From Pseudomonas allokribbensis (GTDB lineage Bacteria > Pseudomonadota > Gammaproteobacteria > Pseudomonadales > Pseudomonadaceae), in NCBI RefSeq assembly GCF_014863605.1, contig NZ_CP062252.1, positions 815,001-879,000 of the forward strand: DNA of 64,000 nt, in the 5' to 3' direction. Shown in pieces: positions 57,158-64,000 of this stretch. Under the pieces are notes generated by a model. That model saw only the letters and a list, made by a program, of their open reading frames with translations, did not search any database and had not been told where the DNA came from. Within the stretch, counting starts at the first letter, position 1; the number at the start of each line of letters is the position of its first letter. The translations under genes were made by a program, and so were the position numbers.

Positions 57158-58447
57158 ATGAAGCTGACATTCCTCCTGCTGCTGCTTTGTGGAATGGTCC
57201 CGACGGCGTGGGGCTGGTCGAATCATACGGTGGGCAGCTACCTGGCGTTGCAGGACCTGCCGGCGTTGCGCGATGCGCCACCTGTTGAAGTCGAACCGCT
57301 GGAGCGGTTTCTCTCCGAGCAATATCCGGCCATCGCCGCGTTGCTCGATGAGCAGGAACGCTTCGCCCGCGAGCATTTCAACCAGTACCCGCCGCGCCCC
57401 GACAACCTCAAGTTGCCCGCCGAGCCGAGCGACAATCTGCGCCACGACTTCCTCACCGCGCTGCGGATCAACCCGCAGATTCATCTGGCGATGGTCATCC
57501 AGCCGTTGCCGGGCAAGGACCTGCCGGAGCGCGAGCATCTGCAGGCCGATCAGGTCATGGTGGAGCAAACGCTTTCGCCGTGGAATCGCCAGCGTTTCAT
57601 CCGCGTAGCCGATCACGAAAAAGTCGCGCCCCTGGCCGTGCTGGCCAGCGCCGCCGATGAGCCGGATTACGGCCACGACATCAATCTGTTCAGCGACAAC
57701 CCCGGTGAAGTCGCCGCGATGTACGGCTTCGGCCCGCAGCCGTTTGGCGATGCGCGCTTCCAGTACAGCTCCCAGGCACCGTTCCACATGGGCTTCTTCC
57801 ATGAGAGCCCGGTGGTGTACGCGGCCGCCGGATTTCTCGAGCGCAGTTGGCCGGACTGGCGCGCCTATCAATATATGGGGTTGGCGCGACTGGCGTTTGC
57901 CAGCGGCCATCCTTACTGGGGTTATCGCTTTCTCGGTTGGGGCCTGCACCACGTTCAGGACCTGACCCAGCCGTATCACGCCAAGCCATTGCCGGGCGTC
58001 GAACTGCCAAGCCTTCTGCTGCTGGAGGGTAAGGCGCTGGCCGGTTTTGCGGATGACAAACAGGCGTCCATCGAACGCGTCGCGACCCGCCACATGGAGG
58101 TCGAGAAATACCAGTCGACCTGGCTGCGCCGTGTGCTGCGCGCCGGTCAGCCGCATCCGATGCTCGACGCCTACGCCGATGCCGTCGGGGACGCGCATTA
58201 CCCGCCGTACTCCGTGGACTACCTGCGCGAAGTGGTGAGCGCCGAGTCCGTCGACGACTCTGCCGCCTTCGATGAAGCCATCGGCCAGTGGCTGGAAACG
58301 GCGCCGGTCACCAGCGATTTCAGCGCGGGCAATCAGTTGCAGCGCGAGACCTTCGAGCACCCGGAACTCAATCGGCAATTGCTCAAATTGCTCGGCCATT
58401 TCGGCGCCCACAGCCGGATTTATGTTCGTGCGGGGCTGGCGCCCTAA
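57158..58447 (+). CDS. Secreted zinc-dependent phospholipase C / P1-nuclease-fold hydrolase
   Basis: A 429-residue exported protein. The signal peptide ends in TAWG and leaves Trp20 as the mature N-terminus, which is a zinc ligand in Bacillus phospholipase C and P1 nuclease. Other likely ligands are His23, Asp170/His173, and His264-x3-Asp268-x5-His274 with His312-x3-Glu316; the spacings HxxxDx5H and HxxxE match the family. It probably hydrolyses a phospholipid head group in the periplasm or outside. The ATG has a weak RBS, and 116 bases separate it from the kinase. Confidence 0.82.
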   Translation: MKLTFLLLLLCGMVPTAWGWSNHTVGSYLALQDLPALRDAPPVEVEPLERFLSEQYPAIAALLDEQERFAREHFNQYPPRPDNLKLPAEPSDNLRHDFLTALRINPQIHLAMVIQPLPGKDLPEREHLQADQVMVEQTLSPWNRQRFIRVADHEKVAPLAVLASAADEPDYGHDINLFSDNPGEVAAMYGFGPQPFGDARFQYSSQAPFHMGFFHESPVVYAAAGFLERSWPDWRAYQYMGLARLAFASGHPYWGYRFLGWGLHHVQDLTQPYHAKPLPGVELPSLLLLEGKALAGFADDKQASIERVATRHMEVEKYQSTWLRRVLRAGQPHPMLDAYADAVGDAHYPPYSVDYLREVVSAESVDDSAAFDEAIGQWLETAPVTSDFSAGNQLQRETFEHPELNRQLLKLLGHFGAHSRIYVRAGLAP

Positions 58448-58492
58448 GCATCGCGGCAACACACAACAATAAGAACAGGGAAGGAGGAACAG

Positions 58493-60451
58493 ATGATCAA
58501 CACTCGATTGCGCCTGTCTGGCGTAGCGCTCCCCGGTGTCGGTTTGGCAGGGCTGCTGCAACTCTGCGCAGTCGACGCGGTGCAGGCCGCCGAGTTCAGC
58601 GTGCTGGACAATCAGGTCACCGGCTCGCTCGACACGACCTTGTCCTATGGCCGCTTGTGGCGGGTGCAGGGCCGGGACAAGAACAACGATGACGTCAACA
58701 CCAACGACGGCAATCGCAACTTCGACACCGGGCTGGTTTCCGAGGTGTACAAGATCACTTCGGAGCTGGAAGCCAACTACCAGAACTACGGGATGTTCCT
58801 GCGCGGCACCGCGTTCTACGACACCCAGTTGATGGACAAGCGTAACGACTACTACCACAACAACAGCCCGTCGCAGCCGAGCCAGAGTTATCCCCAGGAC
58901 GACCGTTTCACCAGCCAGACCCGCGACATCGCCGGCAGCCGGATCGAGATGCTCGACGCCTACGTCCATGGCAGCTGGGACGTCGCGCAAATGCCGGTCA
59001 CCGCGCGAGTGGGGCGTCAGGTGTTCAACTGGGGCGAGGGGATTTTCTATCGCGGCGGGGTCAACACCACCAACCCGGTGGACGCCGCCAAGTACCGCTT
59101 GCCCGGCGCCGAGGTCAAGGAAGTGCTGATGCCGGTGGAGGCGGTCAGTTTCAACATCGGCCTGACCGACAGCCTGACGATGGAGAGCTTCTACCAGACC
59201 AACTGGAAAGAAACCCGCATCGATCCGGTCGGCACGTTCTACTCGCAGACCGACCTGTTCGCCGACGGCGGCAACACCGCTTACAACAACTTCAGCGGCA
59301 CCGCACTTGATACGCCGGTGCCGGGGTTTGGCAATGTCATCGGTCTGTACAGCGCACTGGGCAACAACCCGTTGCTCGGCCCGGCGCTGAAGTCCACCGG
59401 CCTCTACGCCAACGGCGTGACCCCGGCCTACGGCAACACCCTCAAGGTGGCGTCGATCGGCAAGGACTACAACGCGCGCAATGACGGCCAGTTCGGCTTT
59501 GCCTTTCGCTACATCGCCGAAGAGCTCAACAGCACCGAGTTCGGCTTGTACATGGTCAACTACCACGCCAAGGAGCCGACCATCGCCGCTGACCTTGGCG
59601 GTTACAAGGGCATCGACATGAATGCTCTGACCAACATGCTCTCCAGCGTTGCCGGCAGTCAGGCCGGGGCTCTCGCCAACGGTCTGGCGACCGCCGATGT
59701 GATGGGCAACATCCAGGCCCATCGGCGGTATGCCGAAGACATCCGCATGTACGGTTTCAGCTTCAACACCACGCTGGGCAATGCCTCGGTGTTCGGTGAA
59801 GTGGCCTATCGACCGAACCTGCCCATCGGCGTCGCGGCCACCAACGATCTGATCGGCGATCTGGCCAACGGTGCTGCCGCAGCAGTGTCCGGCAAGACCA
59901 TCAACGTCGGCGGGCAAATGGTCACCCTCGACAGCCAGATCAACAACGCCGAGCGGGTGGAAGCGTTCAACACTTCGCTGGGCAGCATCTACAACTTCGG
60001 CCCGACGCTGTCGTTCGACTCGATGTTCGGCATCTTCGAACTGGCCTCCGAGCATCTGCGCGGCAGCAGCCTGCAATACACCGCCTACGATGGCAGCACC
60101 CGTTACTACGCCGGCACCGGCAACACTTCGTACGTGTCCGGCGGTGATCGCGACGATCAGGTCAACCGCAATTCCTACAGCTACACGGTGATGTTCAACG
60201 GTACCTGGAACGACGTGTACGCCGGGATCAACGTCTCGCCCTACGTCGTCTACAAGGACGATTTCAAGGGCAACAGCTACCAGGCCGGCAATGCCATCGA
60301 AGGTCGCAAGGCCTACACGCTGGGGGTCAAGGCCAACTACCAGAACAAGCTCGAAGCCGAACTGCAGTACACCGAGTTCTGGGGTGGCGGGCAGAACAAC
60401 GGCATTCGCGACCGCGACAACGTCGGTTTCAACCTCAAGTATTTCTTGTGA
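58493..60451 (+). CDS. DUF1302 family outer-membrane protein
   Basis: A 652-residue DUF1302 protein with a signal peptide (cleavage near VQAA-E) and a C-terminus ending VGFNLKYFL, a terminal-aromatic beta-barrel signature. Alternating short polar and aromatic strands fill the chain. DUF1302 genes are nearly always paired with DUF1329 in Pseudomonas and relatives and are linked to handling of hydrophobic compounds across the envelope. AAGGAGGA precedes the ATG. It fits uptake or export of the lipid processed by this operon. Confidence 0.87.
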   Translation: MINTRLRLSGVALPGVGLAGLLQLCAVDAVQAAEFSVLDNQVTGSLDTTLSYGRLWRVQGRDKNNDDVNTNDGNRNFDTGLVSEVYKITSELEANYQNYGMFLRGTAFYDTQLMDKRNDYYHNNSPSQPSQSYPQDDRFTSQTRDIAGSRIEMLDAYVHGSWDVAQMPVTARVGRQVFNWGEGIFYRGGVNTTNPVDAAKYRLPGAEVKEVLMPVEAVSFNIGLTDSLTMESFYQTNWKETRIDPVGTFYSQTDLFADGGNTAYNNFSGTALDTPVPGFGNVIGLYSALGNNPLLGPALKSTGLYANGVTPAYGNTLKVASIGKDYNARNDGQFGFAFRYIAEELNSTEFGLYMVNYHAKEPTIAADLGGYKGIDMNALTNMLSSVAGSQAGALANGLATADVMGNIQAHRRYAEDIRMYGFSFNTTLGNASVFGEVAYRPNLPIGVAATNDLIGDLANGAAAAVSGKTINVGGQMVTLDSQINNAERVEAFNTSLGSIYNFGPTLSFDSMFGIFELASEHLRGSSLQYTAYDGSTRYYAGTGNTSYVSGGDRDDQVNRNSYSYTVMFNGTWNDVYAGINVSPYVVYKDDFKGNSYQAGNAIEGRKAYTLGVKANYQNKLEAELQYTEFWGGGQNNGIRDRDNVGFNLKYFL

Positions 60452-60482
60452 GCCCACAGGTTTTTGAATTCGGAGAACGAAC

Positions 60483-61856
60483 ATGTTTCCTGCATCACGA
60501 CTGACCAAGACCACACTGGCGTTGCTTTTGAGTTTGACCGCTGCAAGTACGCTGGCCGCCATCTCGCCCCAGCAGGCCGAACAACTGAAAACCTCGCTGA
60601 CCCCCATGGGCGCGGAGCGCGCCGGTAACGCGGCCGGCACCATCCCGGCCTGGACCGGCGGCATCACCCAGGCGCCGGCCGGCTACAAGCCCGGCCAGCA
60701 TCACCCCGATCCGTACGCGGCGGACAAACCGCTGTTCACCATCACCAAGGCCAATCTCGACCAGTACAAGGCGCACCTCAGCCCCGGCCAGATCGCGCTG
60801 TTCAACAGCTACCCCGACACCTTCCAGATGCCGGTCTATCCCTCGCGCCGATCCGGTTCGGCGCCGCAGTGGCTGTATGACAACACCCTGAAGAATGCGA
60901 CCTCGGCCAAGTTGCTGGAGGGCGGCAGCGGGTTCGCCGATGCCTATGGCGGCGTACCGTTCCCGGTACCCAAGGATGGTGTCGAAGTGCTGTGGAATCA
61001 CATCACTCGCTATCGCGGCATCTACGTGGTCCGCCGCGCCTCCGAAGCACCTGTGCAGCGCAACGGCAGCTTCGCGCTGGTGACCTCGCAGCAAGAGGGC
61101 TTCTTCAATTACTACCGCCCGGGCGGTCAATTCGCCGATCTGAAAAACATCCTGTTCTACTACCTCGCCTTCGTGAAAAGCCCGGCACGCCTCGCCGGTG
61201 GTGCAGCGTTGGTGCACGAGACACTGGACCAGCTCAAAGACGCCCGTCAGGCCTGGATCTACGACGCCGGCCAACGCCGCGTCCGCCGCGCACCGAACCT
61301 CGCCTACGACACGCCGATCGCCTCCTCCGATGGCCTGCGCACCGCAGACGACACCGACCTGTTCAACGGCTCGCCGGACCGCTTCGACTGGAAGCTCAAA
61401 GGCAAACAGGAAATCTACATCCCCTACAACAACTACAAAGTCGGCAGTCCCGACGTGAAATACGCCCAACTGCTCACCCCCGGCCACCTCAACCCGCAAT
61501 ACACCCGCTACGAGCTGCACCGGGTCTGGGTGGTGGAAGGCACACTCAAACCAGGTGCACGGCATATCTACTCCAAACGCGTGCTGTTCCTGGACGAAGA
61601 CAGCTGGGGCGCCGCACTCGTGGATCAATACGACGGGCGAGGGGAGTTGTGGCGCGTGTCGATGGCCTACCTGAAAAACTTCTACGACCTGCCCACCACC
61701 TGGAGCGCACTCGACGTCTTCCACGACTTGCAGGCCCGTCGGTACTACGTGCAGAACCTGGATAACGAAGAGGCCTCGACCGTCGACTTCTCGCAACCGG
61801 TGCCGGAGGATTCGTACTTCATGCCGTCGGCGTTGCGGCAGCGGGGGACGCGGTAA
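60483..61856 (+). CDS. DUF1329 family periplasmic/outer-membrane protein (LolA-like fold)
   Basis: A 457-residue DUF1329 protein with a signal peptide (cleavage near TLAA-I). The family has a LolA/LolB-like half-barrel suited to carrying a lipid or other hydrophobic ligand. Conserved blocks are GAERAGNAAGTIPAWTGG near the N-terminus and YKVGSPDVKYAQLLTPGHLNPQYTRYE. It is directly downstream of its DUF1302 partner (31 bases). It is the last gene of the operon. Confidence 0.87.
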   Translation: MFPASRLTKTTLALLLSLTAASTLAAISPQQAEQLKTSLTPMGAERAGNAAGTIPAWTGGITQAPAGYKPGQHHPDPYAADKPLFTITKANLDQYKAHLSPGQIALFNSYPDTFQMPVYPSRRSGSAPQWLYDNTLKNATSAKLLEGGSGFADAYGGVPFPVPKDGVEVLWNHITRYRGIYVVRRASEAPVQRNGSFALVTSQQEGFFNYYRPGGQFADLKNILFYYLAFVKSPARLAGGAALVHETLDQLKDARQAWIYDAGQRRVRRAPNLAYDTPIASSDGLRTADDTDLFNGSPDRFDWKLKGKQEIYIPYNNYKVGSPDVKYAQLLTPGHLNPQYTRYELHRVWVVEGTLKPGARHIYSKRVLFLDEDSWGAALVDQYDGRGELWRVSMAYLKNFYDLPTTWSALDVFHDLQARRYYVQNLDNEEASTVDFSQPVPEDSYFMPSALRQRGTR

Positions 61857-61878
61857 ACGACGGGAATCAGCTCCCTTT

Positions 61879-61915
61879 CTCCCTCACCCTTTCGAGAGTG
61901 GGCGGAGTGAGGGAG
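61879..61915 (+). repeat. Inverted repeat after the lipid operon
   Basis: CTCCCTCA (61879) pairs with TGAGGGAG (61908) around a G-rich centre. There is no T-run. It could be a weak terminator or a dispersed palindrome. The rest of the 61857-62050 gap shows nothing further. Confidence 0.4.
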
Positions 61916-62050
61916 TAGCTCTTTGCGGAGCCAGCGCGCCGATGATTCAGTCATCGGTTAACTGCGCAATAAAGTGTGACGAAGTAGCTGCTGAACCCAG
62001 AACAGCATCCGAGATAGATTTCGCCCTCGAATAAGAATGAAGGCGAAAGC

Positions 62051-62539
62051 ATGCAGCGCAATATGCCCGAATCAATGGAACCCAATGCCTCCAGAGCTGA
62101 TATCGCACAGATGATTGGTGAGCTCGGCGATCAGGTAACAAATTTTCAAAACCTGTTATCTGCCTGTCATGACTCGATAAAGAGCGATGCTGACTTGCAA
62201 GGGCGAATGGCGCTGATTGATGAGCTCTACTCGCATGCTGACAGTGAAGATCACGCAGCGGCACGATTTGCAGAGTTGGTGGCTGATCGTGTGTATGAGT
62301 ACGAGACTGAAACCGTTTTGATTCCTTATCCCTCTCCGTCGGAGATGACAGAGCAACTGCGTATCGCTGCCGCCCAAAACGGCCATTCCATGGAAGACGA
62401 AGCGCGGCAGATTCTGGAGAACGCGTTGGCTACGGTTGATCGAGCCGGCGGGTTAGGTACTCGGATACACAATCGATTTGGCGACATGGGTGGTGTCGAA
62501 CTCGATCTGCCATCACGTTCAGAAAACCTCAGCGGCTGA
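62051..62539 (+). CDS. Orphan FitA/VapB-like antitoxin-type protein with N-terminal extension
   Basis: A 162-residue protein. The C-terminal 70 residues are FitA-like: MTEQLRIAAAQNGHSMEDEARQILENAL is a ribbon-helix-helix as in plasmid-stability antitoxins, followed by GLGTRIHNRFGDMGGVELDLP, the usual toxin-binding tail. About 90 extra residues precede it (helical, acidic), where normal FitA begins directly with the RHH. No PIN toxin gene follows; a terminator lies 14 bases after the stop. It is therefore an orphan, perhaps a repressor or an anti-addiction antitoxin. Confidence 0.72.
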   Translation: MQRNMPESMEPNASRADIAQMIGELGDQVTNFQNLLSACHDSIKSDADLQGRMALIDELYSHADSEDHAAARFAELVADRVYEYETETVLIPYPSPSEMTEQLRIAAAQNGHSMEDEARQILENALATVDRAGGLGTRIHNRFGDMGGVELDLPSRSENLSG

Positions 62540-62553
62540 TAAACACCGCTCAC

Positions 62554-62599
62554 AAAAAGCCCGCCGCCACACCAAAACCAGTGTGGCGGCGGGCTTTTT
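62554..62599. terminator. Bidirectional rho-independent terminator
   Basis: A perfect 19-base-pair stem with A5 on the left and T5 on the right (AAAAAGCCCGCCGCCACAC / GTGTGGCGGCGGGCTTTTT), a nine-base loop, lying between two convergent genes. It serves both strands. Confidence 0.95.
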
Positions 62600-62646
62600 A
62601 CAGGGCGCAAAAAATGGCGAGTGCACCGCACTCGCCACCTCCCGCA

Positions 62647-63030
62647 TCAATCTGTCGGCACGACCTTGTCCAGCGCACGGTTAACGGCCATTTCGGCGAT
62701 CATCACGATTTGGGCGATGCCTTGCAGGGTTTTGCGGTGGCTGCCCTCGACCAGCGCCACATGATTGTTGAGCATGACGGTGGCGGAGCCGAGGGATTCG
62801 CTGGCGTCCACCAGCAGGGATTCAGTGTTGGCTTCGGGGTGAGCCTGATAGAGGGTGTTGGGTTTGTAGGGCGCGGCCATGATGTGGGCGCTGAGTGGGC
62901 CCAGGTGATAATCGAGGGCGCGTTCGGCGGCTTCGTTGAAGCGTTTCGAACCGGGGCATTCGTAGGGGGATGCAGGATCCGGGATGATTGTGGGTTCGGT
63001 GAGCGGTGGGTTTGGCGTTACCTTGAACAT
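62647..63030 (-). CDS. DUF3077-like (DUF6124-type) small Pseudomonas protein
   Basis: A 127-residue protein beginning MFKVTPNPP, with the typical YECPGSKRFNEAAERALDYHL segment and a helical C-terminal half. This multicopy family is nearly confined to Pseudomonas and has no known function. AAAGG precedes the ATG. A long structured untranslated region lies upstream. Confidence 0.8.
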   Translation of the reverse strand: MFKVTPNPPLTEPTIIPDPASPYECPGSKRFNEAAERALDYHLGPLSAHIMAAPYKPNTLYQAHPEANTESLLVDASESLGSATVMLNNHVALVEGSHRKTLQGIAQIVMIAEMAVNRALDKVVPTD

Positions 63031-63432
63031 GGATGTTTACCTTTTATGAGGCTGCATCCATTTCGCCGCTAAGCAAAAGGGAGGCAGCTGTGCGCAAGTT
63101 AGCGGACCGGTAAGCATCCAAACCCGGTGCATCCGAAGATGCCATGCGCACAGCCACCATCAAGTGCAGGCGAGTGCCTGACTGGATCGTACTTGTACAA
63201 CCGAGGATACAACCGAGCCGCTAAGCTCGATCACTGGAAATCAGTGACGCAATCAAGTTACGCAGCCAGCCCAAGGCGCACAAGCCGGCGGATTCTGGCG
63301 TAGCCGTAGGCAACGGCGCAAGGTTTTGTGGGCTTCGGGACGTATCACCGCGTGTCCTTAAACACCCATCGCCAACCGCGTGTAATTACGTTTCAGAACC
63401 CGTCATCCAATTCCTGAAGATGGCAATTTCAG
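63031..63432 (-). promoter_or_regulatory. Long structured untranslated region upstream of the DUF3077-like gene
   Basis: No gene is seen in these 400 bases. On the minus strand there is a GCATC-TTCG-GATGC hairpin (63142-63129) with a stable UUCG loop. A CCGCTAA/TTAGCGG stem (63105-63066) then ends about 35 bases before the ATG. The layout suggests a regulated 5' leader. No named RNA family was recognised. Confidence 0.4.
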
Positions 63433-63434
63433 GA

Positions 63435-63470
63435 CAAAAAAGAAGGGCAGCTTGTCAGCTGCCCTTCTTT
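63435..63470 (-). terminator. Rho-independent terminator of the chemotaxis receptor gene
   Basis: A perfect 14-base-pair stem AAAGAAGGGCAGCT/AGCTGCCCTTCTTT with a TGTC loop. Read on the minus strand it is followed by further T residues. It lies 25 bases beyond the receptor stop codon. Confidence 0.93.
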
Positions 63471-63495
63471 GTACATCGGCTTTCGTGTGCAGGGT

Positions 63496-64000
63496 TTACA
63501 CGCGGAAATGGCTCACCATCTGCTGCAACTGCCCACCCAACCGCGCCAGTTCAACACTGGACTTGGCCGTCTCATCACTCGCCGCTGCCGTCTGCTCCGA
63601 CACGTCGCGGACGTTGATGATGCTGCGGCTGATTTCTTCGGCCACGGCGCTTTGCTGTTCGGCGGCTGCGGCGATCTGCTGGTTCATCGACTGGATATTC
63701 GACACCGTGCGGGTGATGTTTTCCAGGGACGAACCGGCCTTGCGGGTCAGGGCGACGCTGCTGTCGGTCAGGGCGCGGCTGTTGTTCATCACGGCGGAAA
63801 CCTGTTGCGTGCCGTTCTGCAGACCGGCCACCAGGCCTTCGATTTCCTCGGTGGATTTCTGTGTGCGCTGGGCCAGGCCACGGACTTCGTCGGCGACCAC
63901 GGCAAAACCACGACCGGCTTCACCGGCACGGGCGGCTTCGATGGCGGCGTTGAGGGCCAGCAGGTTGGTCTGCTCGGCCACGGCCTTGATCACGTCCATG
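63496..64000 (-). CDS. Methyl-accepting chemotaxis protein, C-terminal part (runs off the window)
   Basis: The 168 visible residues are the end of the cytoplasmic signalling domain. The hairpin tip with [31 protein letters not shown] and GLAQRT contacts CheA/CheW, and the returning coiled coil with methylation-type heptads ([14 protein letters not shown]) leads to the C-terminus HFRV. The periplasmic sensor, membrane segments and start lie beyond base 64000, so the ligand cannot be guessed. No CheR-binding pentapeptide is present. Confidence 0.95.
   Translation of the reverse strand, partial: MDVIKAVAEQTNLLALNAAIEAARAGEAGRGFAVVADEVRGLAQRTQKSTEEIEGLVAGLQNGTQQVSAVMNNSRALTDSSVALTRKAGSSLENITRTVSNIQSMNQQIAAAAEQQSAVAEEISRSIINVRDVSEQTAAASDETAKSSVELARLGGQLQQMVSHFRV

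Noticed and set aside
57149..60667. A 1,172-codon minus-strand frame opposite the phospholipase-like and DUF1302 genes
   Set aside because: Antisense shadow; the plus-strand proteins have signal peptides, zinc ligands and family motifs.
62581..63072. A 163-codon plus-strand frame opposite the DUF3077-like gene
   Set aside because: It starts inside the terminator stem and is antisense to a recognised family protein.
63188..63200. CGTACTTGTACAA upstream of the DUF3077-like gene as a fifth GTAC-type operator
   Set aside because: The two GTAC cores are only two bases apart, not ten, so it does not fit the site.

Overview
The window is a piece of a Pseudomonas chromosome, most like the P. fluorescens group. 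The evidence is a rrn operon with a Pseudomonas-type 23S/5S arrangement, a GC-rich coding style, the recCBD order, a yfiR-yfiN-yfiB set whose YfiR cysteines fall at the positions known from P. aeruginosa, and many typical Pseudomonas families (DUF1302/DUF1329, a DUF3077-like protein, a MexQ-like RND pump). No insertion sequence, prophage, integrase or CRISPR array was found.

Layout. 1-3.6 kb: the 3' end of a rrn operon (tRNA-Ile tail, tRNA-Ala, 23S, 5S, terminator). 3.7-13 kb: recC-recB-recD, translationally coupled. 13.1-15.4 kb: yfiR-yfiN-yfiB, a periplasmic-signal to c-di-GMP switch. 15.4-19.4 kb: a LysR regulator divergent from mmsA-mmsB (valine degradation), then a cupin gene.

19.6-38 kb is the most unusual part. 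It holds a five-gene operon (double-domain hexapeptide acyltransferase, GT-B glycosyltransferase, 725-residue double-toroid protein, rfbB, rfbA), a luciferase-like monooxygenase, a 3-hydroxyisobutyrate-dehydrogenase-like reductase, an acyl-CoA-dehydrogenase-fold flavoenzyme, a complete RND efflux pump, an ArsR-type regulator, a chorismate-lyase (UbiC) paralogue, an HTH-only LysR remnant and a RutF-like flavin reductase. Four promoters spread over this stretch carry the same inverted repeat, consensus TGTACG-N8-CGTACA, each lying on the -10 box. They are in front of the sugar operon, the reductase, the ACAD-like flavoenzyme and the flavin reductase. I infer that these separate units form one regulon, probably making, glycosylating and exporting a small molecule that may be 4-hydroxybenzoate-derived. 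I do not recognise it as a described system.

38-42.9 kb holds accessory redox and stress genes with two LysR regulators. 43-49 kb is a second candidate system: a structured leader (nested hairpin plus T-run), a 10-codon ORF with a strong ribosome binding site, then a NodU-type carbamoyltransferase, an MFS transporter, a HAD phosphatase, a YdcF-like DUF218 protein and a D-aminoacylase-type amidohydrolase. 49-51 kb: a lipoprotein and a glyoxalase-fold protein.

51-61.9 kb: an AraC regulator divergent from a lipid operon made of an alkylglycerone-phosphate-synthase-like flavoprotein, a GlpD-like dehydrogenase, an FGGY kinase, a secreted zinc phospholipase C-like enzyme, DUF1302 and DUF1329. This looks like uptake and turnover of a glycerol (possibly ether) lipid. 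62-64 kb: an orphan FitA-like antitoxin-type protein, a DUF3077-like protein with a structured leader, and the C-terminal end of a methyl-accepting chemotaxis protein.
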